Made by a program: the position numbers and the translations under genes. A DNA stretch of 47,659 bases from an uncultured Ignavibacteria bacterium. GTDB lineage: Bacteria; Bacteroidota; Ignavibacteria; Ignavibacteriales; Melioribacteraceae. Location: assembly GCA_937930275.1 (NCBI GenBank), contig CALGLM010000415.1, positions 1 through 47,659 of the forward strand, read 5' to 3'. Below are positions 46,268 through 47,659 of the stretch, in pieces (position 1 is the stretch's first letter; every line of letters starts with the position of its first letter). The notes beneath the pieces are model-generated. The model was not told the DNA's origin, did no database searches, and was given only the letters and a program-made list of their open reading frames with translations.

Positions 46268-47659
46268 ATGAATATTAACTCTGACAATAAACAATATGGG
46301 ACTAATAAAGAGAAGTCCGAAAATATTGAAAGCAACGAATTAAGGCGTAGTGAATTTTTACCTGAAACAGTTGCACCTTTTGATTTAGCAAAAGAATCTG
46401 CCGTTAGTAGAAGAAAGTTTTTAGCTCTTTTAGCAGCCTCGGCTGCAGTTACCGCTACGGCTTGCAATGATTATAGAGATAAAGGAAAAATTATTCCTTA
46501 TAACAAACGTCCTGAAGATATTTTACCCGGAACAGCTAATTATTACTCTTCGACATGTAACGGATGTGCGGATAAATGCGGTATTTTAATTAAAACAAGG
46601 GAAGGAAGACCTATAAAAATTGATGGTAATCCAGATCATCCTATTAATAAAGGTAAAATATGCGCTACCGGACAATCGAGTATTTTGGATTTATACGATC
46701 CTAATAGATTAAAGCAACCTTTATTTAATAATAAAGAAGTTGAATGGCAGAATATTGATAACAAAATTATTGAAGAACTTGAAGTTTGTACAAAAAACAA
46801 TACCGAAATAGCAATAATAACTGATATAGTAAAGTCTCCGGCACAGGCGCAACTACTGAAAGATTTTACTGCAAAATTTCCTACAGTAAAAGTATATTCG
46901 TACAATTTATTTGAAAACCCAGCTTATAGTAATGCAATATTTAAATTGTACGGTACAAAAACTAAACCAAAATTTTTATTTGATAAAGCTAAAATTGTTG
47001 TTGCTATCGGTTCCGATTTTTTAGGAAAAGGTGATAATTTTATTGAAAACACTAATCTTTTTGTAACTAATAGAAATGTTTATAACATAAAAAATTTTAA
47101 TAGACTATACTCAATTGAGGGAAATTTAACATTAACAGGTTCATATGCTGATTATCGATTTGTAGTTAACCCGACTAATTATGATGAACTATTGCTTTCT
47201 ATAATAAATAAATTAGTTGAAAAAGGATTTTCGGTTGATTCTGAAATACAACAACTAATTAAGGGGTTAGATTTAAAATCGATTAGTAAAAAATTACAGT
47301 TAGATGGAAAAAATATTAATAATCTTCTTGATGATATCATAAAATATGCTAATGAAACTTTGTTTATTCCTGGTGAAAACTTGTCGGAAAGCAATTATTT
47401 ATTGATATTAGCAATTAATAATATTATTAATAAATCAACCTTAATCGATTTTAATAAAGGATATAAACAATTTTCCGAATTATCGACACTCGAGGAATTA
47501 AAAGCTTTAGTAAATAGAATGAAAAACGGTAAAGTTGGAATGGTAATTAGTTTTGATACTGATCCGATTTACGGTTTAGCAAGCGGAATTGATTTTAAAA
47601 CTGACTGTAAAAATGTAAAATCTACAATAACTATATGTAAATCTCTAAATAATACAGCA
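46268..47659 (+). CDS. actB: Alternative complex III subunit ActB (Mo-oxidoreductase-like), partial
   Basis: This is an open frame of 464 residues that runs off the right edge. After about 40 polar residues (including ELRRSEFLPETV) comes a twin-arginine signal (SRRKFLALLAASAAVTATAC), as in the 'TAT-variant-translocated' ActB family with its extended leader. IIPYNKRPEDILPGTANYY follows. A CISM-type Fe-S segment then has four cysteines spaced C-x2-C-x3-C-x27-C, ending GKICATGQSSILDLYDPNR. Many ActB proteins have lost these cysteines along with the molybdenum cofactor. The C-terminal ferredoxin-like B2 domain, normally with four Fe-S clusters, is beyond the window. The N-terminus fits membrane-side, periplasmic placement. 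Confidence 0.87.
   Translation, partial: MNINSDNKQYGTNKEKSENIESNELRRSEFLPETVAPFDLAKESAVSRRKFLALLAASAAVTATACNDYRDKGKIIPYNKRPEDILPGTANYYSSTCNGCADKCGILIKTREGRPIKIDGNPDHPINKGKICATGQSSILDLYDPNRLKQPLFNNKEVEWQNIDNKIIEELEVCTKNNTEIAIITDIVKSPAQAQLLKDFTAKFPTVKVYSYNLFENPAYSNAIFKLYGTKTKPKFLFDKAKIVVAIGSDFLGKGDNFIENTNLFVTNRNVYNIKNFNRLYSIEGNLTLTGSYADYRFVVNPTNYDELLLSIINKLVEKGFSVDSEIQQLIKGLDLKSISKKLQLDGKNINNLLDDIIKYANETLFIPGENLSESNYLLILAINNIINKSTLIDFNKGYKQFSELSTLEELKALVNRMKNGKVGMVISFDTDPIYGLASGIDFKTDCKNVKSTITICKSLNNTA

Overview
The window is AT-rich (about 30% G+C by eye), densely packed bacterial chromosome with the standard genetic code, many 1-17 nt gene overlaps and unusually many TTG starts. The gene content points to a Gram-negative of the Bacteroidota/Chlorobiota group, most like Ignavibacteria or Kapabacteria. 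Evidence: a secreted protein with a type IX secretion (T9SS) type A C-terminal sorting domain, alternative complex III genes (pentaheme ActA and ActB), DUF2851, DUF1343/NamZ, Big_5 and DUF4270-like lipoproteins, and outer-membrane beta-barrel proteins. I cannot fix the genus from sequence alone. I saw no rRNA, tRNA, CRISPR, insertion sequence or phage genes.

Layout. (1) 1-3930, minus strand: a tightly coupled set made of a T9SS-sorted secreted protein, a PqqD-like protein, an ATP-grasp ligase, a group IV PLP decarboxylase and, cut by the window edge, a urea transporter. This is the least conventional part of the window. (2) 4015-5210: two small secreted proteins, divergently transcribed from a 386-nt gap holding a sigma-54-like element and a three-half-site inverted repeat. 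(3) 5297-16784, plus strand: pyrG, a TPR protein, purN-purH, the rod-shape and elongation genes mreBCD-mrdA-rodA, then pyrF. (4) 16890-20756: a DUF2851 protein convergent with an etfB-etfA-bifunctional nuclease operon. (5) 20879-32270, plus strand: clpS, a YchF-type NTPase, an M20 dipeptidase, an acyl-CoA synthetase, proline dehydrogenase, tsaD, mltG, a Big_5 lipoprotein and a TPR histidine kinase. (6) 32334-36464, minus strand: hutI, ftcD, a cyclodeaminase-like protein and the NamZ-type muramidase. (7) 36585-45380, plus strand: glgA, a DUF4270-like lipoprotein, an outer-membrane protein, a TPR protein, glyA, tatC, a polyprenyl diphosphate synthase and a MORN protein. (8) 45510 to the right edge: actA, a 58-aa twin-arginine mini-protein and the 5' part of actB.

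How the genes work together. Cell-wall elongation (mre/mrd/rodA, mltG, NamZ) and nucleotide synthesis (pyrG, purN, purH, pyrF) form the housekeeping core. Amino-acid catabolism (proline dehydrogenase, hutI/ftcD/cyclodeaminase) and the electron-transfer flavoprotein deliver electrons and one-carbon units. The polyprenyl synthase probably makes the menaquinone tail, alternative complex III oxidises the quinol, and TatC exports the twin-arginine proteins encoded just downstream.

The best candidates for something undescribed are the PqqD/ATP-grasp/PLP-decarboxylase/urea-transporter operon, the orphan twin-arginine mini-protein inside the alternative complex III locus, and the ActB variant that keeps a full four-cysteine Fe-S motif.
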